Assembly (NCBI GenBank): GCA_050050115.1
Contig: JASFUX010000008.1
Location: 1 to 33,002, forward strand
Reading direction: 5' to 3'
DNA length: 33,002 nucleotides
Source: JASFUX01 sp050050115
Lineage (GTDB): Bacteria; Pseudomonadota; Alphaproteobacteria; Caulobacterales; Maricaulaceae
The notes beneath the pieces are model-generated. The model saw only the letters and a list, made by a program, of their open reading frames with translations. It was not told where the DNA came from and ran no database searches. The position numbers and the translations under genes are program-made. Shown piece by piece: positions 17,881-26,901 of this stretch (positions are counted from its first letter, which is position 1; every line of letters begins with the position of its first letter).

Positions 17881-18813
17881 TTACACGTACGACCCGGCAT
17901 AGGTCACGACCTCGCCGCCCACCCCGATCTTGAAACGCGCAAGGCCCGCGCCTGATTGCGTGTTCACGCCGCCCAGGTCGAGCCGGCGCACGCCGCGCTC
18001 GCGCAGCATTTCGACACCGCGCCACAACAGCACGTTGTGCGCGCCGGCCTTGCGGCCCTCATCGCTGCTCCAGCCGATGTGATAGCTCGCCGCCTCACCG
18101 TGGATGAGGAACATCATCCCCGCGATCGGATCGCGGTCCTCGCCAGCGCGGAGAACCAGGAGCGCATCCTTGGCGCCCTTGGCTTCGGCGTAGGCCTCGA
18201 CGAAGCCGGTCGGCAGCGCGCGATAGCCGCGCACGGCGCGCTGACCGGACTCTTTCTCGAGCAGCCAGGCGTATTGGCGCGGCTTGACGCCGCCGCGCGC
18301 GATCGCGAGCCCGGCGCGTTCGGCCGCGGCGAGGCGGTTGCGCCACTTGCCTTCCAGCCGGGCGCGCAAGTCGTCGAGGTCGCGCTCGAGATCGACGATC
18401 ACCGTCGAATAGCCGGTCATCACCCGGGCGAGCGCCCCGAGGCCGAGATCGGCCGCGCGCGGCCCCTCGCTGCTCGTTTCGTCCGGGGACACGATCAGCG
18501 CGCGCGGCTGCGGCGCGGGGAAGGCGCGCTTGAGCGCGCGGTAGGCGAGGGCCTTGCGCTCGGGCGCGAGCGGGGCGAGCCAGACCGGGCCCCGGCTCGA
18601 CAAGCCAAGCGTGAAGACGAAGCCGATCCGTCGACAGATCACCTGTGCGAGCCCGATCCGCTCCGATCCGTCCCAGATCGAGGCGCGGATGACTTTGGCG
18701 TCGAGCGCCCCAAGCGCCTCGCCGTAGCACCAGTCCTGCTGAAGCGCCGCCGCGGCGCTCGCGTGCGCGGCGTCCCAGGTCTTTCGATCGGCGTCGTTCC
18801 AGCTGACGTGCAT
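17881..18813 (-). CDS. GNAT/FemAB-like acyltransferase (HfsK-like)
   Basis: The 310-residue protein fits the acetyltransferase group that includes FemAB-like and CelD-like enzymes. Visible parts are LRARLEGKWRNRLAAAERAGL (a basic helix common to the family), and the C-terminal GNAT fold with MMFLIHGEAASYHIGWSSDE, GAHNVLLWRGVEMLRERGVRRLDLGGVN and GLARFKIGVGGE. Such enzymes transfer acyl or aminoacyl groups; in Caulobacter the related HfsK modifies holdfast polysaccharide in the cytoplasm and is needed for adhesion. The start ATG 18813 has GGAA 5 nt upstream; the frame is open to GTG 18873, which would overlap the GTTAACG motif. It is convergent with the Wzc gene and divergent from a small membrane protein. 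HfsK-like is an analogy from fold and context. Confidence 0.75.
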   Translation of the reverse strand: MHVSWNDADRKTWDAAHASAAAALQQDWCYGEALGALDAKVIRASIWDGSERIGLAQVICRRIGFVFTLGLSSRGPVWLAPLAPERKALAYRALKRAFPAPQPRALIVSPDETSSEGPRAADLGLGALARVMTGYSTVIVDLERDLDDLRARLEGKWRNRLAAAERAGLAIARGGVKPRQYAWLLEKESGQRAVRGYRALPTGFVEAYAEAKGAKDALLVLRAGEDRDPIAGMMFLIHGEAASYHIGWSSDEGRKAGAHNVLLWRGVEMLRERGVRRLDLGGVNTQSGAGLARFKIGVGGEVVTYAGSYV

Positions 18814-18886
18814 AAGCGTTCCGTTAGGGAAGTTGCGGTTAACGACAGGTGAGCGCGGCGCCTGGTCATCCACCTGGTCGCGCGAT

Positions 18887-18894
18887 GGAGGAGG
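18887..18894 (+). promoter_or_regulatory. Strong Shine-Dalgarno deciding the start at 18900
   Basis: GGAGGAGG lies 5 nt before ATG 18900. It overlaps the alternative upstream ATG at 18885, so the downstream start is the likely one. Confidence 0.7.
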
Positions 18895-18899
18895 CGTTC

Positions 18900-19085
18900 A
18901 TGCTGGTGCGGGCGAAGCTTCAGACCGTGCTCGGTCACGCCATCGCGAGCCCTCGGATCACGCCGACGGCGGTGTGGCTTCTGTTCTCCCGCATCGGCGT
19001 GCCGATCCTGGCGCTCGGCGCTCTGGCGGATCTGGCGATGCAGCTCTTGTTCGGCGTCTGCACGGGGTTGTGGTGCGTCGTCTGA
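18900..19085 (+). CDS. Small membrane protein
   Basis: A 61-residue product: an amphipathic, basic N-terminus (MLVRAKLQTVLGHAIASPR) and one or two hydrophobic segments (AVWLLFSRIGVPILALGALA, then AMQLLFGVCTGLWCVV). The Shine-Dalgarno match GGAGGAGG at 5 nt is among the best in the window, which is the main argument that the frame is real. It is divergent from the acyltransferase with 86 nt between starts. No family recognised. Confidence 0.55.
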   Translation: MLVRAKLQTVLGHAIASPRITPTAVWLLFSRIGVPILALGALADLAMQLLFGVCTGLWCVV

Positions 19086-19362
19086 GACGGCTCTAATCCG
19101 CTTCCTGAGAACCTCTCTCGAAAACGCCTGTCGAACGTTCACTGAACAAACTATTCCCCTCACAGCCGAGTCGCGTCGCGACACCGCCGCCCCGCTGTTA
19201 GGTAAAGAGCGGGGAAGCGCGGACTGCCGCGGCTTTGAACGCCTTGTCCGAGATTGGCGCGACGGCGTCGCGTCCGGGGACCAGCGTCGCCACTGTTAAC
19301 GGCCCGCGTCTTGCAGCCGTCCGCGCATGGCTAAGCACGGACGATCGGGTCGAGAGGGGCTG
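19086..19362. promoter_or_regulatory. Upstream region of the UDP-xylose synthase gene
   Basis: About 277 nt without a supported gene. It contains a CCCCGCT/AGCGGGG stem with an 11-nt loop (19190-19214, no T-run), GTTAACG at 19295-19301 and GAGAGGGG at 19352-19359 just before ATG 19363. The hairpin could end the preceding small gene. A frame from ATG 19327 continues into the enzyme but adds only a short unstructured head. Confidence 0.4.
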
Positions 19363-20337
19363 ATGCACATCTACAACCGCGTTTTGGTGACGGGCGGAGC
19401 GGGCTTCATCGGCTCGCACCTGTGCGAGCGTTTGCTCGAAAAGGGCTGCGAAGTCCTGTGCGTCGACAACTTCTTCACCGGCACGCGCGCCAACGTCGCG
19501 CACCTCTTGAAGAACCCGATGTTCGAGCTGATGCGTCACGACGTGACGTTCCCGCTCTTCGTCGAGGTCGACGAGATCTACAACATGGCGTGCCCGGCGA
19601 GCCCGATTCACTACCAGTTCGACCCGGTGCAGACGACCAAGACGTCCGTTCACGGTGCGATCAACACCCTGGGGCTCGCCAAGCGGGTCAAAGCGAAGAT
19701 CCTTCAGGCCTCGACGTCCGAGGTCTACGGCGACCCGTCCGTGCACCCGCAGCCCGAGGGCTACTGGGGCAACGTCAATCCGATCGGCCCGCGCTCGTGC
19801 TACGACGAGGGCAAGCGCTGCGCCGAGACCCTGTTCTTCGACTACTACCGTCAGCACAAGCTGGCGATCAAAGTCGCGCGGATCTTCAACACCTATGGTC
19901 CGCGGATGCACCCCAACGACGGCCGCGTGGTTTCGAACTTCATCGTCCAGGCCTTGAAAGGCGAGGACATCACTATCTACGGCGACGGCCAGCAGACGCG
20001 CTCGTTCTGCTACGTCGACGATCTCGTCGACGGCCTGATGCGGCTGATGGCGACCGGCGAGGACGTCACCGGCCCGATCAACATCGGCAATCCCGGCGAG
20101 TTCACCATTCGCGAGCTGGCCGAAATCGTGATCGAGCTGACCGGCTCGAAGTCGCAGCTCGTCACTCGGCCGCTGCCGCAGGACGACCCGCGCCAGCGCA
20201 AGCCGGACATCACCCAGGCCGGCAAGGTGCTCGAGTGGCAGCCCAAGACGCCGCTGCGCGAAGGCCTGGCGAAAACCATTGCCTACTTCGACGAGATGCT
20301 CGGCGCCGACGACGGCGGGATCATCGCCGCGGAATAG
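19363..20337 (+). CDS. uxs: UDP-glucuronate decarboxylase (UDP-xylose synthase)
   Basis: A cytosolic short-chain dehydrogenase/epimerase of 324 residues that converts UDP-glucuronate to UDP-xylose using bound NAD. Evidence: Rossmann motif TGGAGFIG (10-17), DNFFTG, the family-specific NMACPASPIHYQFDPVQT segment (about 74-91), STSEVYGDP (Glu120), catalytic Tyr147-x3-Lys151 in CYDEGKR, and NTYGPRMHPNDGRVVSNFI. These mark UXS, not a UDP-glucose 4-epimerase. ATG 19363 follows GAGAGGGG and gives the usual length; ATG 19327 would add 12 residues. It implies that xylose, or a sugar made from UDP-xylose, is a donor for the glycosyltransferases of this locus. Confidence 0.93.
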   Translation: MHIYNRVLVTGGAGFIGSHLCERLLEKGCEVLCVDNFFTGTRANVAHLLKNPMFELMRHDVTFPLFVEVDEIYNMACPASPIHYQFDPVQTTKTSVHGAINTLGLAKRVKAKILQASTSEVYGDPSVHPQPEGYWGNVNPIGPRSCYDEGKRCAETLFFDYYRQHKLAIKVARIFNTYGPRMHPNDGRVVSNFIVQALKGEDITIYGDGQQTRSFCYVDDLVDGLMRLMATGEDVTGPINIGNPGEFTIRELAEIVIELTGSKSQLVTRPLPQDDPRQRKPDITQAGKVLEWQPKTPLREGLAKTIAYFDEMLGADDGGIIAAE

Positions 20338-20378
20338 GTTGAGGCGACGGTCGAACGCCGGCGGGTCTTGTCTTTCAG

Positions 20379-20774
20379 CTAATCAGCCGCCGCGACGCGC
20401 GTGGCCGTCAGCGGCCCGCCGCCCTGGTCTGAAGAGAACTCGCCGGTCAGCGTGTCGCCCTCGACCGTGCCGGAGTAACCAATCTCGTAGTACGTCCCCT
20501 GAACGTCGAGAAGACGCAGGAAGGAAAACGAACTGCCGTCGACTTCCACGTCGGCGAACTCCGAAGGCATGTCGAAACCGGTGACTTCGGCAATGTTGTC
20601 GGAATAGTCGATGGCGTATTCGCCGTCCGTCTCGGTGAAAGTGAAGTTCACGTCGAACACGCCGTTCGGGCTGTCCATCGTGCCTTCCCAGGTCCCCAGC
20701 ACCGGCGACTGCGGTTCCTGCGGCGAGCAGCTGACGATCGCCGCCGCGGCGACGATCAGGAATGCGCGTCTCAT
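20379..20774 (-). CDS. Small lipoprotein of unknown function
   Basis: The 131-residue product has a lipoprotein signal peptide ending in AAIVSC (Cys16), then a short Gln/Pro/Ser linker and a beta-rich domain (VLGTWEGTMDSPNG, NFTFTETDGEYAIDY, YEIGYSGTVEGDTLTGEF). The alternation of strands and the GTWEG opening are typical of small lipocalin-like or beta-clip secreted domains, but I cannot name a family. A GGGAGGG ribosome site lies about 6 nt before the ATG. It converges on the UDP-xylose synthase and is divergent from the DUF305 protein. Confidence 0.75.
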   Translation of the reverse strand: MRRAFLIVAAAAIVSCSPQEPQSPVLGTWEGTMDSPNGVFDVNFTFTETDGEYAIDYSDNIAEVTGFDMPSEFADVEVDGSSFSFLRLLDVQGTYYEIGYSGTVEGDTLTGEFSSDQGGGPLTATRVAAAD

Positions 20775-21031
20775 ATTTCGCCCTCCCGTTTGATATTTGG
20801 ACCAAGCCCTGGGTCAGTCCGGGGCGAAGCCTATCGCTCCGCGCGCAATGATCCAACGGGGCGCTGGCGAAATCGAATGACGGCTATCGGCCGAGAGCGG
20901 ACGTCCCGCTGCGGTCGCGCCGCCGACAATTCAAACGATGCGTTGTTTTCCGCCCCGTGGTTGCGAGGGGTTTGACTATTGAAGTATTGGCAATGCTTGG
21001 CTGACGCTGTCACGACCCCGGGGGGCTGCAC
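20775..21031. promoter_or_regulatory. Divergent region lipoprotein / DUF305 protein
   Basis: About 257 nt between divergent genes. The right part is less GC-rich; TTGACT at about 20970 could be a -35 element for the rightward gene, but no good -10 is seen at the right distance. GGGGGG at about 21020-21025 sits 6 nt before GTG 21032. No gene is supported here. Confidence 0.35.
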
Positions 21032-23626
21032 GTGAAACCACTTCGCGATTTCCGAAAGTCTCTCGCTGCGTGCGCGTCCGTGGGCGCCGTGGCAATGAGC
21101 ACGGCGAGCTGCGCGACCGCGCAGGACGTGCCGATCGTTCAACCCGGCGCGCCCGGGCAGACCCCACGCGTCATCAGCTCCCAAGCGGCGGCCGAGATCG
21201 TCGTGGCGCGCTATACGCCCGCAGACGTGCTGTTCATGCAGGACATGATCCCGCACCATAACCAGGCCGTGCAGATGGCCGCGCTGGTCGCGGACCGGAC
21301 CAATAACCAGGAGATCCTCGACCTGGCGGGGCGCATCGACGCCTCGCAGGAAGACGAGATCGAGTTCATGCAGCGCTGGTTGCGCGAGCGCGGTGAGCGC
21401 GCGCCGCGTCCGACCGAGCACGATGCGATGCACACGTCCCATCAGATGGCGGGCATGGCGAGCTCGGAGCAGATGGCGGCTTTGGCGGCGGCTTCGTCGA
21501 CGGACTTCGATCGGTTGTTCCTGGAGCTGATGATTCCTCATCACCAGGGCGCCGTGACGATGGTCGAGGAGCTGCACGATCAAAGCGGCGCGGCCTACGA
21601 CCCGATCCTCTATGAATTCACCAACGACGTCGTCAACGATCAGAATGCCGAGATCGAGCGGATGACCGAGCTGCTGACCGGGCTGTCCGCCGATCCGCGC
21701 GCCGGGCTTTCGCCCGGCTTCAGCGACGCCGGCGAGGCGATCTGGAACCTTGGACGCGTGGCCTCGCTGCCCAAGCCGCCGGGGTTCTTCGATCCTGAGA
21801 ACCCGGCGGGACTGCCTTTGCTGCGCCCTGAAGATGAGGACGAGGCGTCCGAAGACGACGCGGCCTCCGACGCCGAAGCGGACGGCGAACACATGCACGC
21901 CGAGCACGACGACGCGGCGGACGAAGCCGCTGATGAAGCTGTTGCGGCGGACGCTGAAGCCGCCGACGCCGCGAGCGATGAAGAAGAGGTTGCGGCGGAC
22001 GATCCGGAAGGCGAGGAGGAGGACGACGAGGACGAGCGCTGGTCCAACCGTTCGCCGCTCTTGAGCTTCGCCAACACCGACATGGCGTTCTTTCAAGACA
22101 AGCTCGTGGTCGGCAACTACCACGGCTTCAATGTCTATCGCCTGAGCGAAAACGGCGCGCCTCAGCATGTCAGCTCGGTGGTCTGTCCGGGCGGGCAGGG
22201 CGACGTCTCGATCGTCGGCGACCTTCTGATCATGTCGGTCGAACAGACCCGCGGCCGCGTCGATTGCGGCCTGCAGGGCGTTACCGAAGACGTCAGCGCC
22301 GATCGATTCCGCGGCCTGCGCATCTTCGACATTTCCGACCTGTCGCGGCCGGTCCAGGTCGGTCAGGTGCAGACCTGCCGCGGCTCGCACACCCATTCGG
22401 TAGTCTCCGGACCGGGCGAGGACGGCAAGATCATCGTCTACAACTCCGGCACCGCGTCAGTGCGCGAGGAGGACGAACTTGCAGGCTGCGTCGGCGGCGA
22501 TCCCGGCGACGAGCGCACGGCGCTGTTCCGCATCGACGTGATCGAGATCCCGGTCGAAGACCCGTCGCAGGCGCGGATCATCGACAGCCCCGCGGTGTTC
22601 GCGGACCCTGAGACCGGCCGGCTCGGCGGGCTGTGGCTCGGCGGCGATCATGGCGATGCGACCCAGCGCACCAGTCGCACCGACCAGTGCCACGACATCA
22701 CGGTGTTTCCCGACGCCCAGATCGCGGCGGGCGCCTGCTCGGGTAATGGGGTGATCTTCGACATCTCCGATCCGCGCGCGCCGCGCCGCATCGACGACGT
22801 GGTCGACGTCGGCTTCGCCTATTGGCACTCGGCGACCTTCAACAACGACGGCACGAAAGTGATCTTTACGGACGAATGGGGCGGCGGCGGCCGGCCGCGG
22901 TGCCGCGCCTCGGACAGGCGCGACTGGGGCGCGGACGCCTTCTACGACATCGTCGACGGACAGCTGGAGTTCCGCAACCACTTCAAGCTTCCCGCGCCGC
23001 AGACCGAAGAGGAGAACTGCGTCGCCCACAACGGCTCGATCGTGCCGGTTCCGGGACGCGATATCTTCGTGCAGGCCTGGTATCAGGGCGGGCTGTCGGT
23101 GATCGACTTCACCGACTCGCAAAACCCGGTCGAGATCGCCTTTTTCGATCGCGGTCCGATCCATGAAGGCCGCCTGGTCACCGGCGGCTACTGGTCGGCC
23201 TATTGGTACGGCGGCAAGATCTACGGCACCGAGATCGTGCGCGGCCTCGACGTGTTCGAGCTTCTGCCGAGCGACTATCTGAGCGAAAGCGAGATCGCCG
23301 CGGCGGTGCTCGCCGACCAGGGTGAGGTGTTCAACCCGCAGCGGCAGCTTAGCGTGACGTGGCCGGCCGAGCCGGTCGTCGCCCAGGCCTATGTCGATCA
23401 GCTCGCGCGCGACGGATCAGCGCCCGACGACGTGGTCGCCGACCTGACCGGGGCGCTCGACCGCGCCGAAACGGCGTTGCGCGCCGGCGGGCCCGACCCG
23501 GCGCTCGCAACGGAGCTGGCCGGGTTCACGGAGCGGTTGGACTTGGGCGATCAGGACACCGTTGCGGCGAACCGTGCGACAGCGCTCAACGATACGCTAA
23601 CCGGCATCGCCGCGCGGCTGCGCTAG
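21032..23626 (+). CDS. Exported DUF305 / polyacidic linker / LVIVD beta-propeller protein
   Basis: An 864-residue exported protein. The signal peptide is at about 1-30 (STASCATA; Cys27 could be a lipid site). A DUF305 domain (about 58-218) has two metal-site-like motifs, MIPHH at 72-76 and MIPHHQGA at 167-174, and Met/His-rich segments (HDAMHTSHQMAGM). A strongly acidic linker (about 266-336, runs of Asp/Glu with HMHAEHDD) follows. Next comes a long LVIVD-type beta-propeller (about 345-735; recurrent blades such as GLRIFDISDLSRPVQVG, GVIFDISDPRAPRRID, GLSVIDFTDSQNPVEIA). A helical C-terminal tail ends it. DUF305 is a ferritin-like four-helix fold linked to metal, notably copper, binding in some members. 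Enzymatic activity is unknown. The start is GTG 21032. It is flanked by polysaccharide genes but shows no direct link to them. Confidence 0.85.
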   Translation: MKPLRDFRKSLAACASVGAVAMSTASCATAQDVPIVQPGAPGQTPRVISSQAAAEIVVARYTPADVLFMQDMIPHHNQAVQMAALVADRTNNQEILDLAGRIDASQEDEIEFMQRWLRERGERAPRPTEHDAMHTSHQMAGMASSEQMAALAAASSTDFDRLFLELMIPHHQGAVTMVEELHDQSGAAYDPILYEFTNDVVNDQNAEIERMTELLTGLSADPRAGLSPGFSDAGEAIWNLGRVASLPKPPGFFDPENPAGLPLLRPEDEDEASEDDAASDAEADGEHMHAEHDDAADEAADEAVAADAEAADAASDEEEVAADDPEGEEEDDEDERWSNRSPLLSFANTDMAFFQDKLVVGNYHGFNVYRLSENGAPQHVSSVVCPGGQGDVSIVGDLLIMSVEQTRGRVDCGLQGVTEDVSADRFRGLRIFDISDLSRPVQVGQVQTCRGSHTHSVVSGPGEDGKIIVYNSGTASVREEDELAGCVGGDPGDERTALFRIDVIEIPVEDPSQARIIDSPAVFADPETGRLGGLWLGGDHGDATQRTSRTDQCHDITVFPDAQIAAGACSGNGVIFDISDPRAPRRIDDVVDVGFAYWHSATFNNDGTKVIFTDEWGGGGRPRCRASDRRDWGADAFYDIVDGQLEFRNHFKLPAPQTEEENCVAHNGSIVPVPGRDIFVQAWYQGGLSVIDFTDSQNPVEIAFFDRGPIHEGRLVTGGYWSAYWYGGKIYGTEIVRGLDVFELLPSDYLSESEIAAAVLADQGEVFNPQRQLSVTWPAEPVVAQAYVDQLARDGSAPDDVVADLTGALDRAETALRAGGPDPALATELAGFTERLDLGDQDTVAANRATALNDTLTGIAARLR

Positions 23627-25158
23627 GCTCCCGCCTGCGCGCCGAGCATGCCTTTGAGGCGGGCGAGCGCGTCGGCCAGCAGCTTGCGGGCGAAGAGGGC
23701 GACGATCGCGCCGTAGACGGCGACGCCGACCGGCACGCAGGCGATCAGGATGATCAGATCACTCACGCCGGCGGCCTCGAGCGCGCGGCGGAGCATCGAC
23801 ACGAGGGCGAACATCGCCGCCGAGCCGAGCAGCGGCGTCGCCCAGATCCTGGTAAGGCCGAGAAGCGAGATCGGGGTCAGCTTCGAGATCAACCGCGCGT
23901 CCCACGCCCAGTTGAGCGCCATCGTCAGCGTCAGGGCGAGCGCCGACTGGACCGCGCCGAAGCGCCCGAAGGCGTAGAGGAACAACGCCGTCAGCGCGAG
24001 CCGCGCGATCGAGCGGTAGAACACGAGGTCCTGGCGACCCAGACCGCGCAGGATCGAGATGTTCACCCCCATCAGCGCCCAGAACACCCCCAGGGCGCAA
24101 AGCGCCTGCAGCGCCGGCGCGCCCGGCGCCCAGTCCTCGCCGAACGCGAACGGGATCAGCGTCGGCGCGATCGCGGCGATGCCGGCGAACGCCGGCGCGC
24201 CGAGGAACGAGGTGATCTCCACCCCGCGCCGCGTCGCCTCGGCGAGCTTGGCCGCGTCGCCCTGAACCTTGGCGATCACCGGGAACCATACGTTCATCAG
24301 CGGCATGATCAGCGACACGCGCAGCGTCTCGACGATCCGCATGCCGACCGAAAAGTAGCCGATCGCCAGAGCCCCGCCGCTGATCCCAAGGAGGATCCGC
24401 GGGATATTGACCTCGAGCAGCCCCATCGCCGAGCTGCCGGACATCCGTCCGATCGCGCCGATCACTTCCTTGAAGTGCCGCTTGCGGCAGGCGCCTTTCG
24501 GCCGCCAGGCGCTCAGCGCGTAAAGCACGATCACGTCGGTGGAGAGCATCGCCAGTTGCTGCCCGACCAGGCTCCAGGCGCCGTAGCCGTTGAACGCCAT
24601 GTAGAGACCGACGCTCGCGCCCACGACCAGCCCCGTCAGGCCGCGCAGCGCCAGCAGGTCGTAGCGCAGCTCGCGGTGGAGCAGGGCGCCGGGCGCGGCG
24701 GCCGCGCCAGCAAGGACGATGGCGAGGCCGAACCAGGGGATCATCTCGGCGACAAGCGGTTCGTTGAAGGCCGCCGCGATCCGCCCGGCGAGCGCCCAGC
24801 AGATCCCGGCGTAGACCAGCCCGGCGAACAGCTGCAGCGCGAACACTGCGTCAACATGGCCTTGCTCGAGGTTCTCGCGCTGGATGATCGGATCGGTGAC
24901 GGTCGGGCCGACGACCACCTCGGCGAAGGCCACGGTCAGCATCGCCATCGAGACGACGCCGTAGGTGTCCGGGCCGAGCAGGCGCGCCAGGATGGTGAAG
25001 ACCACGAACCGCAGGATCTGAAAGGTGATGTTGTAGCCGTAGGACCAGGCGCCGGCCTTGAGCACGCGCACGCCGAGCGGGCGGTCGCCGCCGTGCGGCC
25101 CGCCGCTCGCGTTTTTGGGGCGCGAGCTCTCAGGCAGAGATCCTTCCGGGGACGCCAT
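23623..25158 (-). CDS. Wzx-type polysaccharide flippase (MOP superfamily)
   Basis: A 511-residue inner-membrane protein with about 12-14 hydrophobic segments, matching the polysaccharide biosynthesis/export (Wzx, WzxC-like) family: VLKAGAWSYGYNITFQILRF, LARLLGPDTYGVVSMAM, TDPIIQRENL and GRMSGSSAMGLLEVNIPRILLG. It moves undecaprenyl-linked repeat units to the periplasm for the polymerase. The start ATG 25158 gives a short polar head before the first helix; the frame is open to 25368 but the extension is Arg/Pro-rich and improbable. The stop overlaps the end of the plus-strand DUF305 gene by 4 nt (convergent). It is divergent from the second polymerase gene, a typical Wzx-Wzy pairing. Confidence 0.9.
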   Translation of the reverse strand: MASPEGSLPESSRPKNASGGPHGGDRPLGVRVLKAGAWSYGYNITFQILRFVVFTILARLLGPDTYGVVSMAMLTVAFAEVVVGPTVTDPIIQRENLEQGHVDAVFALQLFAGLVYAGICWALAGRIAAAFNEPLVAEMIPWFGLAIVLAGAAAAPGALLHRELRYDLLALRGLTGLVVGASVGLYMAFNGYGAWSLVGQQLAMLSTDVIVLYALSAWRPKGACRKRHFKEVIGAIGRMSGSSAMGLLEVNIPRILLGISGGALAIGYFSVGMRIVETLRVSLIMPLMNVWFPVIAKVQGDAAKLAEATRRGVEITSFLGAPAFAGIAAIAPTLIPFAFGEDWAPGAPALQALCALGVFWALMGVNISILRGLGRQDLVFYRSIARLALTALFLYAFGRFGAVQSALALTLTMALNWAWDARLISKLTPISLLGLTRIWATPLLGSAAMFALVSMLRRALEAAGVSDLIILIACVPVGVAVYGAIVALFARKLLADALARLKGMLGAQAGA

Positions 25159-25452
25159 GACGGACAAGCTCCAACGGGCTTCGCGAGGGCGCGCCGGCGC
25201 CGCAACGGCGCGATCTGCTGCGCGCCTTTGATCGGCATGCAACTCTTCCGCCACGCTGACCTGACCTGGCGGGTCCCGCTGTAGCTCGCATGTCCGGCGG
25301 TAAAGAGGCGTTAACGCTGTGCGGGCGAAGACTGCGGGCCGGCCCGGCCATTGCATTCGTTCGACCACGACTTCGAGCAGGGCGCCCGTGCATCCGGATA
25401 TCGGGCGGCCTGATGGTTAACGCGAGCCGCGGTTCGTGCAGCGGAGAGACGG
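25159..25452. promoter_or_regulatory. Divergent region flippase / second polymerase
   Basis: A gap of 294 nt. It carries two GTTAACG motifs (25310-25316 and 25416-25422). The first lies in GTAA-N7-TTAA (25300-25314), one base off the TTAA-N7-TTAA box recognised by the cell-cycle regulator CtrA. GGAGA at 25443-25447 sits 5 nt before GTG 25453. No coding sequence is supported. Confidence 0.45.
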
Positions 25453-26901
25453 GTGACGCTCTCGATCCTCCTTATACTCCCTTTGCTGTGGCTGGCCCTG
25501 TTCAAGGGGACCACCTGGCGGCTGGCCGCGCTCGGCCTTGCGGCGAGCCTGTCGGACGCCGCCGCCGTCAACATAGGCTTCTCGATCAACGTCAACTGGG
25601 CGATGGCGCTGGTCATCATCGGCTGGTTCGCGATCCAGATTCACACCTCCCCGCCGCCGACGTATCTCGCCGCGCGCGCGGTCAACCGCGTCTTGCCGGT
25701 GATCATCTTCTGGTTCTGGAACGCGGCGCTGATCATGTTCGCGCCGTACGTCTTCTCCTACATCGGCGAGACCATGCCGGGCTCGTCGAACTTCGATCCC
25801 CGGCTCTCGGTGCCGCTCGCCTCGCAAGGCGAAAGCTTCAACCAGCAGGTCTATCTGCTCGTCTGCATCGTGCTGACCTGCGTCATCGCGGTGACGCTGG
25901 CGCGCGAGCCCCAGCACATGATGCGGCGGATCAACTATCTCATAACCGGGTTGTTCGTCGGAGCGGCCTTCTGGGTCTACTGGCACATCGCCTCGATCCG
26001 CTTGGGCGTGCCGTTCCCCGGCGCGCTTCTGCATAATGATCCGCACAGCTTCGCCTGGAACCAGTACCTGGGCGGCATCCAGCGGCCCTCGGGCTCGATG
26101 CCCGAGCCCTCCTCGGTGGCGGGCTTCTTCCTGCCGTTTCCGTTCTACTACTTCGAATACTACCTGGCGACGAAGCGGCGGGCGTGGCTGCTGGCGATCT
26201 TCGTCGCGCTCGGCGCGCTGTTCTTCTCGACCTCCTCGACCGCGTTCGCCGGCATCGCGATGTTCGTCACCTGGGTGGCCGTACGCGGGCTTGGCGGCGT
26301 CGCGGCGTTCGCCACGGGCGGGCGCATCCTCGTGCGTGATCTCAAGGCGTTCGCTGCTTTCTGTGCTCTGACGGTCGTCGGCGCCGTCGCCGTCTGGGTG
26401 TTCCTGATCGATCCCGACGTCGCCCAGACCATCATTCGCGAGCAGATCCTCGAGAAGTCGACCTCCATCTCGGGGCGCCAGCGCGGGTACGCCAACGATC
26501 TGGCGTTCGATATCTTCCTTCAGACCTATGGGGTCGGCGTCGGCATGGGCAACCACCGCGCCAGCTCGATCGTGCTCGCGCTGCTGTCGGGCACGGGCGT
26601 GATCGGCTTTGCGCTGATGGCCTACTTCTTCTTCGAGATCGCCTGGCGCGCGATGCTGCGCGGACGTCTGGTCAATCGGATCTACGCACGCAAGTCGTTC
26701 GCTCTGGTCACCGGCTTCGGCGGCATCATCGCCGGATCGATCCTGGTCGGCGGCGAGCTGCAGAGCGTGATCATGTGGGCCTGGGTCGGCTGCTTGATCG
26801 CACTCAACATCGCGCCGCTGCCCGCCGCCAGACCCGCGCGCGCCCCCGTCCGCGAAGCCCCGCAAGCCCCGCTCGCCCAGCTTCCGCAGGCCGGCGAATA
26901 G
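25453..26901 (+). CDS. Second Wzy-like polysaccharide polymerase
   Basis: A 482-residue polytopic membrane protein with about ten hydrophobic segments and a Pro/Ala-rich cytoplasmic tail. The central periplasmic-loop region (QRPSGSMPEPSSVAGFFLPF) and the later GRQRGYANDLAFDIFLQTYGVGVGMGNHRASSIVLALLSGTGVIGF match the pattern of O-antigen polymerase/ligase-like proteins (GSGMGxxRxSS is a recurrent motif). The start is GTG 25453 with GGAGA at 5 nt. It lies head to head with the Wzx gene. Sequence similarity to the first polymerase at 9905-11350 is not obvious, so they belong to different subfamilies; one may polymerise and the other ligate or act on a second repeat unit. Confidence 0.8.
   Translation: MTLSILLILPLLWLALFKGTTWRLAALGLAASLSDAAAVNIGFSINVNWAMALVIIGWFAIQIHTSPPPTYLAARAVNRVLPVIIFWFWNAALIMFAPYVFSYIGETMPGSSNFDPRLSVPLASQGESFNQQVYLLVCIVLTCVIAVTLAREPQHMMRRINYLITGLFVGAAFWVYWHIASIRLGVPFPGALLHNDPHSFAWNQYLGGIQRPSGSMPEPSSVAGFFLPFPFYYFEYYLATKRRAWLLAIFVALGALFFSTSSTAFAGIAMFVTWVAVRGLGGVAAFATGGRILVRDLKAFAAFCALTVVGAVAVWVFLIDPDVAQTIIREQILEKSTSISGRQRGYANDLAFDIFLQTYGVGVGMGNHRASSIVLALLSGTGVIGFALMAYFFFEIAWRAMLRGRLVNRIYARKSFALVTGFGGIIAGSILVGGELQSVIMWAWVGCLIALNIAPLPAARPARAPVREAPQAPLAQLPQAGE

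Noticed and set aside
20831..22396. 521-codon minus-strand open frame
   Set aside because: It is antisense to the DUF305 and propeller coding region; the plus strand carries the signal peptide and domain motifs.
23359..25284. 641-codon plus-strand open frame
   Set aside because: It is antisense to the flippase and composed mostly of Arg/Asp/Glu/Gln; the minus strand has clear membrane helices.
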